From the NCBI GenBank assembly GCA_013824115.1, contig PNNG01000004.1:45497-109496 (forward strand): 64,000 nucleotides of DNA. Direction: 5' to 3'. Under the pieces are notes generated by a model. That model saw nothing but the letters and a program-made list of their open reading frames with translations. It searched no databases and was not told the DNA's origin. A program made the translations under genes and the position numbers. This DNA is from Sphingobacteriaceae bacterium (GTDB taxonomy: Bacteria > Bacteroidota > Bacteroidia > UBA7662). How positions within the stretch are numbered: position 1 is the first letter of the stretch; every line of letters starts with the position of its first letter. This document shows positions 1 through 9,350 of the stretch, piece after piece.

Positions 1-1
1 T

Positions 2-226
2 CAAGCCGAACTGCCCCTTTTAAGGGTGGAACAGCAAATGAAAGACGGTTATTACCAGTACAAGTTAAAGTTTGAGCAAGTGGCTCCAGGTTTTCAATTG
101 CGTTTGCCAGTTGGGGCCGAATTAATGACCGTAGGCGAAAGAGAAGTGCTCATTTATACCGAAAAGGAAGTGGCCTTTGATGCCCTCAAAAAGCACTTTT
201 TGATAAATGTACTGCTTATCCTTTAG
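2..226 (+). CDS. C-terminal fragment, possible M1-family aminopeptidase
   Basis: The reading frame is already open at the window edge and runs to a TAG at 224-226, so only the last ~74 residues of a larger protein are present. The fragment has alternating hydrophobic strands and a GFQLRLPV segment, which resembles the C-terminal beta-sandwich end of M1 zinc aminopeptidases of Bacteroidota. The zinc motif would lie upstream, outside the window, so this is resemblance only. Its stop codon overlaps the stop of the convergent minus-strand gene by two bases. Confidence 0.4.
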   Translation, partial: QAELPLLRVEQQMKDGYYQYKLKFEQVAPGFQLRLPVGAELMTVGEREVLIYTEKEVAFDALKKHFLINVLLIL

Positions 227-780
227 CGCAGCGACTCATGCCTTTCGAGTACAGTTTGTAGGATGATTGCACGGCGCCAATCGTCGGTACTTTCGGGTAA
301 AAAATCGTTGGAAGCCGGTTTTACCAATGCATCGGCAGCTTCTACTTGCTGTCGTTTTTCAATGTGCGTGGTTTTGGTAGCATACACATCTTCTATCGAT
401 TCGAGGGTTTCGAGGGAGCGTTTGTCGGCTACCACCACTTTGGGGGCTGTTTGTACCACGGGTTTGTTCGCCTTCTTAGCTAGTGGCTTTACCTCCAAAC
501 TTCTACTCAGTGGTTCGCGTGTGGTGAGGGGCTGGGGCTTTTCCGATTTGGTTTGGGCTTGAGGTACGGGCACCGGTGTAGGAGTTGAAGCCGGTCGAGC
601 AGGTTTTTCTTCGCCCAAAGCATCCCCAAAAATCTCCTTCATCCACTCGGGCACCTCAGCTTTTTCGGTTTTTGGGGCGCTGTTTTGTGGTTTTTTACTA
701 TCCTTGTTGCTCTTTTTCCACCAGTTGTAAATGGAGTAGGCCACAACGGCTAAAAGATATACGAGGGTAGGTGCATCCAT
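223..780 (-). CDS. Membrane-anchored hypothetical protein
   Basis: A 185-residue protein of unknown function. Residues ~4-20 (APTLVYLLAVVAYSIYNWW) form one hydrophobic segment followed at once by a lysine-rich stretch, which suggests an N-in anchor or uncleaved signal. The rest is low-complexity and rich in Pro, Lys, Glu and Ala, with no recognisable domain, and is probably an extended cytoplasmic or periplasmic tail. The ATG at 780 is preferred over an in-frame TTG at 789. A TAACTTTG box (801-808, minus strand) lies just upstream. The gene diverges from smc, and no function can be inferred from that. Confidence 0.7.
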   Translation of the reverse strand: MDAPTLVYLLAVVAYSIYNWWKKSNKDSKKPQNSAPKTEKAEVPEWMKEIFGDALGEEKPARPASTPTPVPVPQAQTKSEKPQPLTTREPLSRSLEVKPLAKKANKPVVQTAPKVVVADKRSLETLESIEDVYATKTTHIEKRQQVEAADALVKPASNDFLPESTDDWRRAIILQTVLERHESLR

Positions 781-800
781 GTTTTGCAAAAGCTGAAACT

Positions 801-808
801 CAAAGTTA
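801..808 (-). promoter_or_regulatory. Candidate Bacteroidota -7 promoter box
   Basis: On the minus strand this reads TAACTTTG, an exact match to TAnnTTTG. It sits 21 bp upstream of the ATG at 780 of the anchored hypothetical gene. No well-spaced -33 TTTG is visible, so support is moderate. Confidence 0.35.
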
Positions 809-856
809 AGCGCAAAACACTAATGGTGGGAGTAGACAAAGAGGATTGTTAGAGAT

Positions 857-3800
857 ATGCGGTTAAAATCCATTGAAATCAAAGGCTTTAAGAGCTTTGG
901 CGACAAAGTAACCATCCATTTTAACGATGGCGTGACGGGCATTGTGGGTCCGAACGGTTGCGGCAAAAGCAATGTGGTGGATGCCATGCGCTGGGTGCTG
1001 GGCGAACAGAAATCGCGTATGCTGCGAAGCGATAAAATGGAAAACGTTCTGTTTAACGGCACCAAAAGCCGCAAACAGGCGCATTTGGCCGAGGTACACC
1101 TCAGTTTTGAGAACTCCAAAAACATCCTGCCTACCGAGTTCAACGAAGTTACCATTACCCGCAAGTTGTACCGTTCGGGTGAAAGCGAATACCAACTCAA
1201 CGGGGTGAATTGTCGCCTCAAAGACATCACCAGCCTTTTCCTCGATACCGGCATTGGAAGCGATTCGTATGCCATCATGGAGTTGAAGATGATCGACGAC
1301 ATCCTCAACGACAAAGAAAACTCACGTCGCCTGCTTTTCGAGGAAGCTTCGGGTGTTTCGAAGTATAAAATCCGCAAAAAAGAAACCCTCAGCAAGCTGC
1401 AGGACACCGAAAACGACCTTGATCGGGTAGAAGACCTGCTCTTTGAAATTGATAAAAACATGCGGATGCTGCAATCGCAAGCCCGCAAAACCGAGCGCTA
1501 CTACAAGATGCGCGACGATTATCGTCAGGCCAGTCTCGATTTGGCATACTACAGCTTGCTGGGTTTCAAGCAGCAATTGGCCGATGAAATGTCGAAAGAA
1601 ACGGCCTTGCGCGACAAAAAATCGGGTATAGAAGCCGCCATTCAGCAGGACGAAGCCAGCATTCAGGCGGTCAAACTACAAATCACCGATAAGGAAAAAT
1701 TGCTCTCATCGCGACAAAAGGCCACCAACGAGCACATTGCTGCCATCAGGCAATATGAAAACGAGCAACGTTTGCAAAACGAACGCCATCGCTTTTTAAC
1801 AGATAAGGAGCAGAGCCTGCAAAAGCAGCTGCGCGATGATGCCGAACACCTCAAATATGTGACCGAAGAGCTGAAGAAGCTGGCCAGTCAATTGGAAGAA
1901 GTAGGCAGTGCCGTGCAACAAAAAGATGCCGATGCCAAGTCTAAACAGGCGCTTTTAGAATCCACCCGCCTGCAGCACAAAGAGCTGCAACAGCGCAATC
2001 AACAGCAGCAATCGGCCTTGCAACAACAGCGCCAACAAATGCACCAGTTGGAGAAAGAAACGGCTGTTTATCGCATGCAATTGGAGTCGCTAAAGCAGGA
2101 GATCGACCGCAACCGGGCCGACCGTGAGCAGAAAGAGACGGAATTCGATGCCTTTGGAATGAGTGTGGAGGAGCTCCAAAAGCTCACCAACCAAACCCAA
2201 GCCGATTTGGCCGACCGACAGGCAGCTGAAGCAGCCTTGCAGGAGCAATTGCGCCACCTGCGGGCCAATATGGATCAAGGCAAGGTGCGGGTAATAGAGC
2301 TGAACCGTAAACTCGACCAACTTACCAACGAACACAACCTCACCAAAAGCCTGGTCGATAACCTCGAAGGCTACCCCGAGTCGCTCAAATTCCTGAAGAA
2401 AAGTACAGCTTGGACCAAAAACGCCCATTTGTTGAGCGATGTGCTGTCGGTACAACCCGAGTTCAAGGCCGCTATTGAAAACTACCTCGAGCCCTATTTG
2501 AACTATTACGTGGTGAACACTTATGCCGAAGCCAGGGCGGGCGTAGACTTACTCAGTGATTCGGGCAAGGGCCGCGCCAGCTTTTTTGTACTCGAGGCCT
2601 TTGAACGGGTGAAGCAAATGGTGCCGCATATGCTGCCCGATTGCACTGATGCCCTCAGTGTGACCGAATGCGATTTGCCCTATGCCAATCTGATTAACCA
2701 TCTGCTGGGCAATGTGTATTTGTGCGCAGCCGAAGACTTTGAATCGGCCATCAAAACGCACAGCGCCAAACATCCGGGCATAGTGCTTATCAGTAAGTCG
2801 GGGCGTTATACGGGCACCGGACTGAGCCTTTCGGGCGGATCGCTCGGACTTTTTGAAGGTAAGCGTCTTGGCCGCAAGCGCAACCTCGAAATATTGCAAA
2901 AAGACATTCAGAAAACCGAAGCCCGTGTGAAGGAAGAGCAGGACCTTTTGCTCAAACTGCAACGCCAGGAAACGGAAGCACAAGCCAGTTCGCAAGCGGC
3001 TTTGATTGAGGAACTGAAGGTGCGTTTCAATAAGCAGGAACGTGAGTTGGCCTTGTTGCTCAGTCAGCAAGACCAACACCGCAAATTCCTCGATGCCAAT
3101 AAAAACAGAAGCGACGAATTAGAGTCAAAGCTCAAGGAATCAGCTGATAAACTCACGGAAGCTGAACCTGTACTTGCAGATTTGATAACTGAAGTAGATG
3201 CCTTGCAAAGCGCCTCAGCGGCCACCCAACAGCAGTATCAAGAAGTGAACGAACGATTGCAGCAGCAGTCGAATGCATTTAACCAGGCCAATATTACATA
3301 TCACCAGGAGTACAATCGCTTGAGCAATTTGCAGAAAGACCGCGATTTCAAAAACAGCCAGATTGAAGTTTTGAACAAGCGCACCACTGAAAACACCAAG
3401 CTTTTGGCCGATGTGCAACAGGAGGTGAAGAATATCTTGAGCCATACCGATTTCAGCGACACCAAATTGCTCGACATGTACGAGCAAAAAGAAGCCATGG
3501 AAAAGGGAGTGCAAGAGGCCGAAGTAGATTACTACAAGGAAAAGGGCAAACTCGACGAGATTGAAAATCACGTCCGCGATTTGCGCCGCGAAAAGGAGCA
3601 AACCGATTTGCTGCTGCAACAGCTGCAAGAGCAAGCCAATCAGCTGCGTTTGCAAGAAAATGGATTAATGGAGCGCCTTTCTGTGGAATTTGAAGTCGAT
3701 ACGGATGCACTGCGAGCACGTGAAACTGCTCCAGATAGTGACGAAAAAAGTCTCCGCACTTCCGTAACGGAGATGAAGCAAAAGCTCGACAATTTTGGCC

Positions 3801-4405
3801 CCATCAATCCCATGGCTGTGGAGGCTTACCGCGAGATAGAAGAACGCCACACCTTCATCACCACGCAGAAAAACGATTTACTGCAGGCCAAAACCTCTTT
3901 GCTTCAAACCATTTCAGAGATTGATGAAACCGCCCGCGAGAAGTTCATGGCGGCCTTCACCAGCATCCGTGAAAACTTCATCCGGGTATTCCGTTCGCTT
4001 TTTACCGAAGAAGATACCTGTGATTTGGTGCTTACCGATCCCGATCAGCCCTTAGAATCAGCTATCAACATCATTGCCAGGCCCAAAGGCAAAAAGCCCT
4101 TGACCATCAATCAGCTTTCGGGAGGAGAGAAGACCCTTACGGCAACGGCTCTGCTTTTTGCCATTTACCTGTTTAAGCCAGCACCTTTCTGCATTTTCGA
4201 CGAGGTGGACGCGCCATTGGATGACCAAAACATCGACAAATTCAACCGCCTTATCCGCAAATTCAGCGAGCATTCGCAATTCATCATTGTAACCCACAAC
4301 AAAAAGACCATGGAAACAACCGACATTATTTACGGGGTAACCATGGTGGAGCAAGGCGTCAGCAGGGTGGTTCCGGTCGATTTTAGAGGTTTGGTGCTCA
4401 ATTGA
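857..4405 (+). CDS. smc: Chromosome segregation protein SMC
   Basis: The 1182-residue length and layout are those of bacterial SMC, the ATPase core of condensin that organises and segregates the nucleoid together with ScpA and ScpB. The N-terminal head has the Walker A motif GPNGCGKSN near residue 32. Two long coiled coils (rich in Q, E, K and L) flank a hinge at roughly 500-670 (the YPESLKFL and GRASFF region). The C-terminal head has the ABC signature LSGGEKT (~1087) and Walker B FCIFDEVDAPLDD (~1110-1122). ScpA and ScpB are not in the window. The gene stands alone and converges with the DCC-family gene, overlapping it by 8 bp. Confidence 0.97.
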   Translation: MRLKSIEIKGFKSFGDKVTIHFNDGVTGIVGPNGCGKSNVVDAMRWVLGEQKSRMLRSDKMENVLFNGTKSRKQAHLAEVHLSFENSKNILPTEFNEVTITRKLYRSGESEYQLNGVNCRLKDITSLFLDTGIGSDSYAIMELKMIDDILNDKENSRRLLFEEASGVSKYKIRKKETLSKLQDTENDLDRVEDLLFEIDKNMRMLQSQARKTERYYKMRDDYRQASLDLAYYSLLGFKQQLADEMSKETALRDKKSGIEAAIQQDEASIQAVKLQITDKEKLLSSRQKATNEHIAAIRQYENEQRLQNERHRFLTDKEQSLQKQLRDDAEHLKYVTEELKKLASQLEEVGSAVQQKDADAKSKQALLESTRLQHKELQQRNQQQQSALQQQRQQMHQLEKETAVYRMQLESLKQEIDRNRADREQKETEFDAFGMSVEELQKLTNQTQADLADRQAAEAALQEQLRHLRANMDQGKVRVIELNRKLDQLTNEHNLTKSLVDNLEGYPESLKFLKKSTAWTKNAHLLSDVLSVQPEFKAAIENYLEPYLNYYVVNTYAEARAGVDLLSDSGKGRASFFVLEAFERVKQMVPHMLPDCTDALSVTECDLPYANLINHLLGNVYLCAAEDFESAIKTHSAKHPGIVLISKSGRYTGTGLSLSGGSLGLFEGKRLGRKRNLEILQKDIQKTEARVKEEQDLLLKLQRQETEAQASSQAALIEELKVRFNKQERELALLLSQQDQHRKFLDANKNRSDELESKLKESADKLTEAEPVLADLITEVDALQSASAATQQQYQEVNERLQQQSNAFNQANITYHQEYNRLSNLQKDRDFKNSQIEVLNKRTTENTKLLADVQQEVKNILSHTDFSDTKLLDMYEQKEAMEKGVQEAEVDYYKEKGKLDEIENHVRDLRREKEQTDLLLQQLQEQANQLRLQENGLMERLSVEFEVDTDALRARETAPDSDEKSLRTSVTEMKQKLDNFGPINPMAVEAYREIEERHTFITTQKNDLLQAKTSLLQTISEIDETAREKFMAAFTSIRENFIRVFRSLFTEEDTCDLVLTDPDQPLESAINIIARPKGKKPLTINQLSGGEKTLTATALLFAIYLFKPAPFCIFDEVDAPLDDQNIDKFNRLIRKFSEHSQFIIVTHNKKTMETTDIIYGVTMVEQGVSRVVPVDFRGLVLN

Positions 4406-4784
4406 GCAAACAGCCTTGCAATTCGGGCGTTGGCAGGGGACAAGCATCGTACTTTCCAAACCAACGGTAACGGTTTCTAGCAATGTAGCGATACACCACA
4501 TTGCGTATGGGGGCTGGAATTATCCAAAAAATCCCAAGCAAAGCCCATAATCCGCCCAAAATGCCCATCATTTTGAGGAAGGCAGCCGATTCTTTGTAGG
4601 TGCGGTCGTCCAAAACAAGCAATACCGAATCGGGTGCATCGCTTTTCAGCTGGCGTTCGCTACTCCATGAACTATCGAAAGTGGTAAAATAAAACTGCCG
4701 CTTGTGGTCGTGGCGGAGCAGAAACTGCACCGACCAGTGACACAAGCGGCAGTGGCCGTCGAATACGATTACGGGTTTGTTCAT
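4398..4784 (-). CDS. DCC-family thiol-disulfide oxidoreductase-like protein (DUF393)
   Basis: A 128-residue protein with the family's N-terminal signature: VIVFDGHCRLCHWSV gives D9 and the C12-x2-C15 pair. DUF393 proteins have a thioredoxin-like fold and are predicted redox proteins, but no substrate is established. The rest shows the usual hydrophobic helix (ALLGIFWIIPAPIRNVVYRYI) before a C-terminal tail. Its ATG overlaps the TGA of the upstream DUF349 gene (ATGA), so the two are probably translationally coupled. The 3' end overlaps the end of smc by 8 bp. Confidence 0.85.
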   Translation of the reverse strand: MNKPVIVFDGHCRLCHWSVQFLLRHDHKRQFYFTTFDSSWSSERQLKSDAPDSVLLVLDDRTYKESAAFLKMMGILGGLWALLGIFWIIPAPIRNVVYRYIARNRYRWFGKYDACPLPTPELQGCLLN

Positions 4785-6895
4785 GCGTCGCGCAACACCA
4801 GCAACTTTTGATGAAGTTGCTCGAGTTCAATACGCGCTTTGGCTATTTTTTGTTCAATTTCCTTTTTCAACAAATCGGCATTTTTAGAAGCTGCAAAGAA
4901 GCCCATATTGTTCTCCCAAAGCAAAATGTCGTTTTTGAGCGCACTGATGCGGTTCTGAATCTGGAATTGCTCCTTACGCAGCGCTTTGTCGCCATCTTTT
5001 CCCGACTTCAGGTTCTCCACCTTGTTCTGGAAATTCATCTTGGTTTTTTCATTTTGCGACAACTTGAGCTCATCCCAATGCAAGTTGAGGGCTTTGCGAT
5101 AGCGCTCATTGATATCTGCTTTCTGCTTCAGTGGAATAAAGCCTATTTCTGCCCAACTGCGTTGGAAGGCCTTTAATTGTTCCAAATCGGCACGCTGGTC
5201 ACCCGTGGCAATAAATTGCTCAATTTGCTCTATTAGCTCAATTTTGGCTTTGAGATTGTCTTCCTGTCGGGCATCCTGACCACTGAAATGCTGGTTTTTA
5301 CGCTCAAAGAAATGGTCGCAAGCGGCACGGAAACGGTTCCATATTTTGTCGCTGGCTTTGCGGTTCACTGCGCCTACTTTTTTCCATTCTTTCTGCAGTT
5401 GAATGATGGCGTCGGTAGTAGCTTTCCAGTCTTCACTATGCATCAGTGCTTCTGCTTGCTGGCAAAGGGCTTCTTTGGCCTGCAGGTTTTCATGTTGCTC
5501 AGAGCGAATGGTTTTGTAGAACTGGTTCTTAGCCATGTAAAACGCATCGGTGGCCTGCTTAAAGCGTCTCCATATTTCTGAATTTTGCGCTTTTGGGGCA
5601 AAACCTATGGTTTTCCATGCAGCCATAATGGCGTCGGAACTTTCCGACAGCTTTTGCCAGCCGCTGTGCTCTTTGGGCAATTGGCTTAAAAGCGCTTCCA
5701 TTTGCTCACAAAGCGCTTGCTTTTTGGTGAGGTTTTCGGTGCGCTCGGCATCAATGCTGCCATAGAAAGTTTTGCGCTTGTCGTATATCTTATCAGAAGC
5801 AGCTTTAAAACGCTCCCAAATGGTTTCTTTTTGTTCGCGAGGAACTGGTCCCAATTGTTTCCAATGCTCGTGCAAGGTATTGAGGGTTTCTACTGCTTTT
5901 TTGATGCTTTGTTCGAGCAACAGTTCTTCCGCCTTTTCGCAGAGCTCAATTTTGCCTTCGAGGTTCTTTTGTAAATCAAGTTCCTTCAACTCGCGATTGA
6001 TGCGCAAATTGTCGTAAAATTTATCGATAAGGAAATGGTACCGCTGCCATTGCTCGTTGCGCTGGGCAGGGGTAACCGGACCTATTTCTTTCCACTGGGC
6101 TTGTACTTGCCGTAATGCATCAATATCGGTAATGCCTTTGGTTTCTTCGTCTTCAATGAGTTGCTGCAGTTGTCCCAACAGCTTCTCTTTGAGTTGATAA
6201 TTGGTTACCAAGGCCTGTTCTCTGCTCTCTTTCTCTCTTTGCCTCCGCTGCATGTATTTGGCGTTGGTATCTAAAAAGAGCAAATGCAGGGGATTGGCGT
6301 TAGGGGCAAAATCTTCTTCTTTATTGCCGGCTTCCAAAAACGAAGCCAATTTTTCTTTGCGCTCCGTTTGGAAGTGGTGTTCAATCATACCGCGTAGCAC
6401 CGACATCTTGCTGCGAATTTCGCTCAGGTTATCGGCTTTCGAAGTTTCTACAAACAAACCAATCAGTTGCTCAATGTCGAGATTGGCAAAAGAAGCCTCA
6501 TCGTGCTCTTCTTCTACATGCTCTTCATGCTCCTCTTCTACATCATCGGCCGGCTCGGCTGCGGTGATTGCTGCCGCCACCTCTGCTATTGAGGCTTCGT
6601 CGGCAGCTTCTTCCACAGGTGCTGTTTGCTCCACCGCTTCTGCAGCCACTGGGTTAGCTTCTTCCATGGCAGGTTCCACGGTTTCTTCAGCTGCCACGGT
6701 TTCGGCAATTTCGGGCGTTGATACTGCTTCCTCCACAACCATTTCGGGTGCTGGAGTAACGGGAGTGTCCAATACTGCTTCCTCGGAGGCCATTTCAGGC
6801 GCAAGGTTTTCAGTAGGAGTCATCTCGGGCTGTGCTGCATTTTTGTCTGCCTCAAATGCCCCGGATGTGTTTTCTTTGTGATCGATTTCGCTCAT
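4781..6895 (-). CDS. DUF349 repeat protein with acidic N-terminal region
   Basis: About 704 residues from the chosen ATG at 6895. The longer frame to 7000 would run over the divergent mvaB start and its first 35 residues look non-coding. Residues ~1-150 are low-complexity and rich in Ala, Glu, Pro and Val, with a His/Glu cluster. The remainder contains at least five DUF349 units, each recognisable by a WKxIG-type motif followed by a WxRFxxAxDxFY helix. The C-terminus is a probable coiled coil. DUF349 proteins are predicted helical and of unknown molecular function. It is the first gene of a two-gene unit with the DCC protein. Confidence 0.85.
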   Translation of the reverse strand: MSEIDHKENTSGAFEADKNAAQPEMTPTENLAPEMASEEAVLDTPVTPAPEMVVEEAVSTPEIAETVAAEETVEPAMEEANPVAAEAVEQTAPVEEAADEASIAEVAAAITAAEPADDVEEEHEEHVEEEHDEASFANLDIEQLIGLFVETSKADNLSEIRSKMSVLRGMIEHHFQTERKEKLASFLEAGNKEEDFAPNANPLHLLFLDTNAKYMQRRQREKESREQALVTNYQLKEKLLGQLQQLIEDEETKGITDIDALRQVQAQWKEIGPVTPAQRNEQWQRYHFLIDKFYDNLRINRELKELDLQKNLEGKIELCEKAEELLLEQSIKKAVETLNTLHEHWKQLGPVPREQKETIWERFKAASDKIYDKRKTFYGSIDAERTENLTKKQALCEQMEALLSQLPKEHSGWQKLSESSDAIMAAWKTIGFAPKAQNSEIWRRFKQATDAFYMAKNQFYKTIRSEQHENLQAKEALCQQAEALMHSEDWKATTDAIIQLQKEWKKVGAVNRKASDKIWNRFRAACDHFFERKNQHFSGQDARQEDNLKAKIELIEQIEQFIATGDQRADLEQLKAFQRSWAEIGFIPLKQKADINERYRKALNLHWDELKLSQNEKTKMNFQNKVENLKSGKDGDKALRKEQFQIQNRISALKNDILLWENNMGFFAASKNADLLKKEIEQKIAKARIELEQLHQKLLVLRDA

Positions 6896-6993
6896 TGATT
6901 CGCGCTTGATGCGGGTATGGTTGTAAAAACGCCGAAAATTACAACCATTTGGCCCAAATTCAAAGCAAATCGCAAAACAACTCGGTCGCATCC

Positions 6994-7875
6994 ATGTCAA
7001 ATTCTGCCCAAATACAGCCCCTTCAGCTTGTTGAATGTCCCCGCGATGCCATGCAAGGCATCCATGAGTTTATTCCTACCGACCTCAAAGTGGAGTATCT
7101 CAATCTCTTGCTCTCGGTGGGTTTTGATGTGCTGGATTTTGGCAGTTTTGTTTCGACCAAGGCCATTCCGCAGCTGCGCGATACCGAAGAGGTGCTGAGT
7201 AGACTGGTTTTTGACGACACACACACCCAATTACTTGCCATTGTAGCCAATGAAAGAGGTGCACAAATGGCAGTAGGACACGAACGCATCAAGTTTTTGG
7301 GCTTTCCTTTTTCTGTAAGTGAAGAGTTTCAGCAGCGCAATACCAACAGCAGTATTTCCGAGTCGTTTGAAACCGTAAAGCAAATGCAAGATTTGTGTGG
7401 TCGAACAGGCAAGGAGCTGGTGGTGTATTTGTCGATGGGTTTCGGTAATCCATATGGCGAAGCCTATAGCCCCGAAATTGTGGCCCATTGGGTAGATCAG
7501 CTGGCGAACGCTGGAGTAAAAATCATGTCGTTCAGCGATACAGTAGGGGTGGCCAATCCCGAGAACATCCGAGCCTTGTACAGCCACATTACACCTTCGT
7601 ATCCTGAAGTGACTTTTGGCGTTCACCTGCATTCACATCCAGCCAGTCGCGATGAGAAGATTGCCGCAGCCTGGGAAAGTGGCTGTCGCCGTTTCGATGG
7701 AGCATTGCTGGGATTTGGTGGCTGTCCGATGGCTAACGACGATATGGTGGGCAATATGGCCACCGAAAACCTCATTGCCTTTGCCCGCAAGAAGCAGATT
7801 CCGCTCAAAATCAATATCGACAAGCTGCACGAAGCCCAGTGGTTGGCTACCGGCTTGTTCAGCCGCTACCACTGA
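6994..7875 (+). CDS. mvaB: Hydroxymethylglutaryl-CoA lyase
   Basis: A TIM-barrel enzyme of 293 residues that cleaves HMG-CoA to acetoacetate and acetyl-CoA, the last step of leucine catabolism. Family marks are VECPRDAMQ near the N-terminus (R and D of the active site), SSISESF, SDTVGVANP, the H211-x-H213 metal pair, GFGGCPMA at ~240-247 with the loop Cys, and GNMATE. The ATG at 6994 is chosen because the upstream in-frame ATG at 6949 adds 15 residues unlike the family. The usual HCHDTYG metal motif is replaced by HLHSHPA, so the enzyme is somewhat divergent. It is divergent from the DUF349 gene. Confidence 0.88.
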   Translation: MSNSAQIQPLQLVECPRDAMQGIHEFIPTDLKVEYLNLLLSVGFDVLDFGSFVSTKAIPQLRDTEEVLSRLVFDDTHTQLLAIVANERGAQMAVGHERIKFLGFPFSVSEEFQQRNTNSSISESFETVKQMQDLCGRTGKELVVYLSMGFGNPYGEAYSPEIVAHWVDQLANAGVKIMSFSDTVGVANPENIRALYSHITPSYPEVTFGVHLHSHPASRDEKIAAAWESGCRRFDGALLGFGGCPMANDDMVGNMATENLIAFARKKQIPLKINIDKLHEAQWLATGLFSRYH

Positions 7876-7948
7876 ATGACGCAGTAAGCGCTTTTTCCGT
7901 CCGCAGGAGTGAAAAAAGCAGGCCAGCTTGCTAAGGAGCTTTGTGGCT

Positions 7949-8083
7949 ATGAAAAACTTCAAAAAAGTGGTTTTGATGGTAGCCTTGGGTCTACTAATGG
8001 CCATCGCATCCCTAACTCTCTACAACATGAATGCGCATTTTGCCAGGCAAATTCGTTTTGACCACTTTACACAGAGCCACTGA
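7949..8083 (+). CDS. Small single-pass membrane protein, 44 residues
   Basis: An ATG at 7949 opens a 44-codon frame ending in TGA at 8081-8083. A clear AAGGAG Shine-Dalgarno lies at 7933-7938, ten bases upstream, which is stronger than at most genes here. Residues 7-25 (VVLMVALGLLMAIASLTLY) form one hydrophobic helix preceded by lysines (MKNFKK), followed by a short His/Arg-rich tail. This could be a small membrane protein or a short signal-anchored peptide. I recognise no family. Because it is short, chance occurrence is possible. Confidence 0.45.
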   Translation: MKNFKKVVLMVALGLLMAIASLTLYNMNAHFARQIRFDHFTQSH

Positions 8084-8139
8084 TCACTTTATCAGCGAAT
8101 TTCTGCCCAATAGGCCCTATCGGCGCTCTATTTTGAAAC

Positions 8140-9285
8140 CTAGGCCATTAACGCAAGTAAAGCCTGGTAGTCAGCTGCAGTCATATTGAAATAAGTGCCG
8201 CGTACTTTGTTGCTTTCGAGGGCAGCCAGGATGCGTGCATGTTCATTGCCACCAATGTTCCACTGCTGCAAACGTTTGGGCGTGCCTATTTGGTCGTAGA
8301 AGGCTTCCAAGGCCAGAATGAAATCATCTCCGGTTTTGCCATCACCCAATACGCGTTCGGCCATAAAATCGAGCTTTTGGCCGATTTGTGATTTGAAGTG
8401 GCGCATCCAGGCTGGATAAACGATGGACAAGCCGGCACCGTGGGGAATGTCGTACAACACACTCAAAACGTGCTCAAAGGAGTGCACGCCAAAATCACCA
8501 TTGCGCTTGCCGGCATTTAGACTGCCATTCAAGGCTACGGTCGATAACCACAGGATGTTGGCACGGGCGTCGTAGTCGTTCGGATCGCTCACGGCCACAG
8601 GGCCATACTGCATGGCCAATTTGATGATGTCGGTGGCCAGGTGGTCGGATAAGGGCGATTCATCGGTGCTGAAGAAGAGCTCGAAGGTGTGCGCCATGAG
8701 GTCGGCTACGCCATAAGCGGTATAATCGGCCGGCACGCTCATGGTGAATACCGGATCGAGGTAGCTGATTTTTGGATAGAGCAATTCGTGGCCCCAACCG
8801 CGTTTGTGGGCGTTGGCGGTATCCTGCAGTACGGTAAAGCGGTTCATTTCGGTGCCGGTGGCCGCAAGGGTGAGCACCACCAGTAGGGGAAGAGCATTAT
8901 CGGGTTTGAGGCCTTTCCCTTGGTAAAATTCCCACACAGAATGGTTGGCGTAAAATCCGGCGCAAACGGCCTTGGCGGTATCAATCACAGAGCCGCCGCC
9001 CACGGCAATGATCATGTCGGCCCCAAAAGCCCGGGCCCGTGCTACGGCCGCGTCGGCATCCTGGTATTCTGGATTCGATTTGATGCCTTCGAAAAGTTCA
9101 TGGGCAATGCCTGCAGCCGAAAGTTGCCGGTACACCTGATCGAGGATGCCATTTTTCTTCACTGAGCCTTTGCCGATGAGAATGAGGGCCTTTTTGCCGT
9201 AAACCGAAGCATCGGCACCCAGGCTGTTGATGCAGTTTTTACCGAATTGTATGCGGGTGGGATTGTATGCGCTGAAATTTTCCAT
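8140..9285 (-). CDS. Iron-containing alcohol dehydrogenase (butanol dehydrogenase type)
   Basis: A 381-residue NAD(P)-dependent dehydrogenase of the Fe-ADH/BDH family, which interconverts primary alcohols and aldehydes. It shows the GGGSVIDTAKA nucleotide-binding loop (~residues 92-102), ATGTEMN, and the metal site made of D and H in GVADLMAHTFE, the first H of VHSFEH, and H in DIPHGAGL. The order and spacing match the YqhD/BDH group. The ATG at 9285 is preferred to a frame extension to 9327, whose 14 residues are unlike the family. The substrate cannot be told from sequence. It diverges from the queuosine-precursor transporter gene. Confidence 0.9.
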   Translation of the reverse strand: MENFSAYNPTRIQFGKNCINSLGADASVYGKKALILIGKGSVKKNGILDQVYRQLSAAGIAHELFEGIKSNPEYQDADAAVARARAFGADMIIAVGGGSVIDTAKAVCAGFYANHSVWEFYQGKGLKPDNALPLLVVLTLAATGTEMNRFTVLQDTANAHKRGWGHELLYPKISYLDPVFTMSVPADYTAYGVADLMAHTFELFFSTDESPLSDHLATDIIKLAMQYGPVAVSDPNDYDARANILWLSTVALNGSLNAGKRNGDFGVHSFEHVLSVLYDIPHGAGLSIVYPAWMRHFKSQIGQKLDFMAERVLGDGKTGDDFILALEAFYDQIGTPKRLQQWNIGGNEHARILAALESNKVRGTYFNMTAADYQALLALMA

Positions 9286-9350
9286 GAACCTTTGGTGGCT
9301 TTGATTGATTACTACATTTTTACACACAAAGAACTCAAAAAGTTTATCGC

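Noticed and set aside
820..3850. Many long frames antisense to smc
   Set aside because: They mirror the coiled-coil codons (Leu/Gln/Phe/Ser rich) and carry no independent start signals or motifs.
9286..9350. preQ1 riboswitch before the queuosine-precursor transporter
   Set aside because: An A-rich tail is present, but the 65-bp leader does not show the stem-loop and paired C-rich segment needed.
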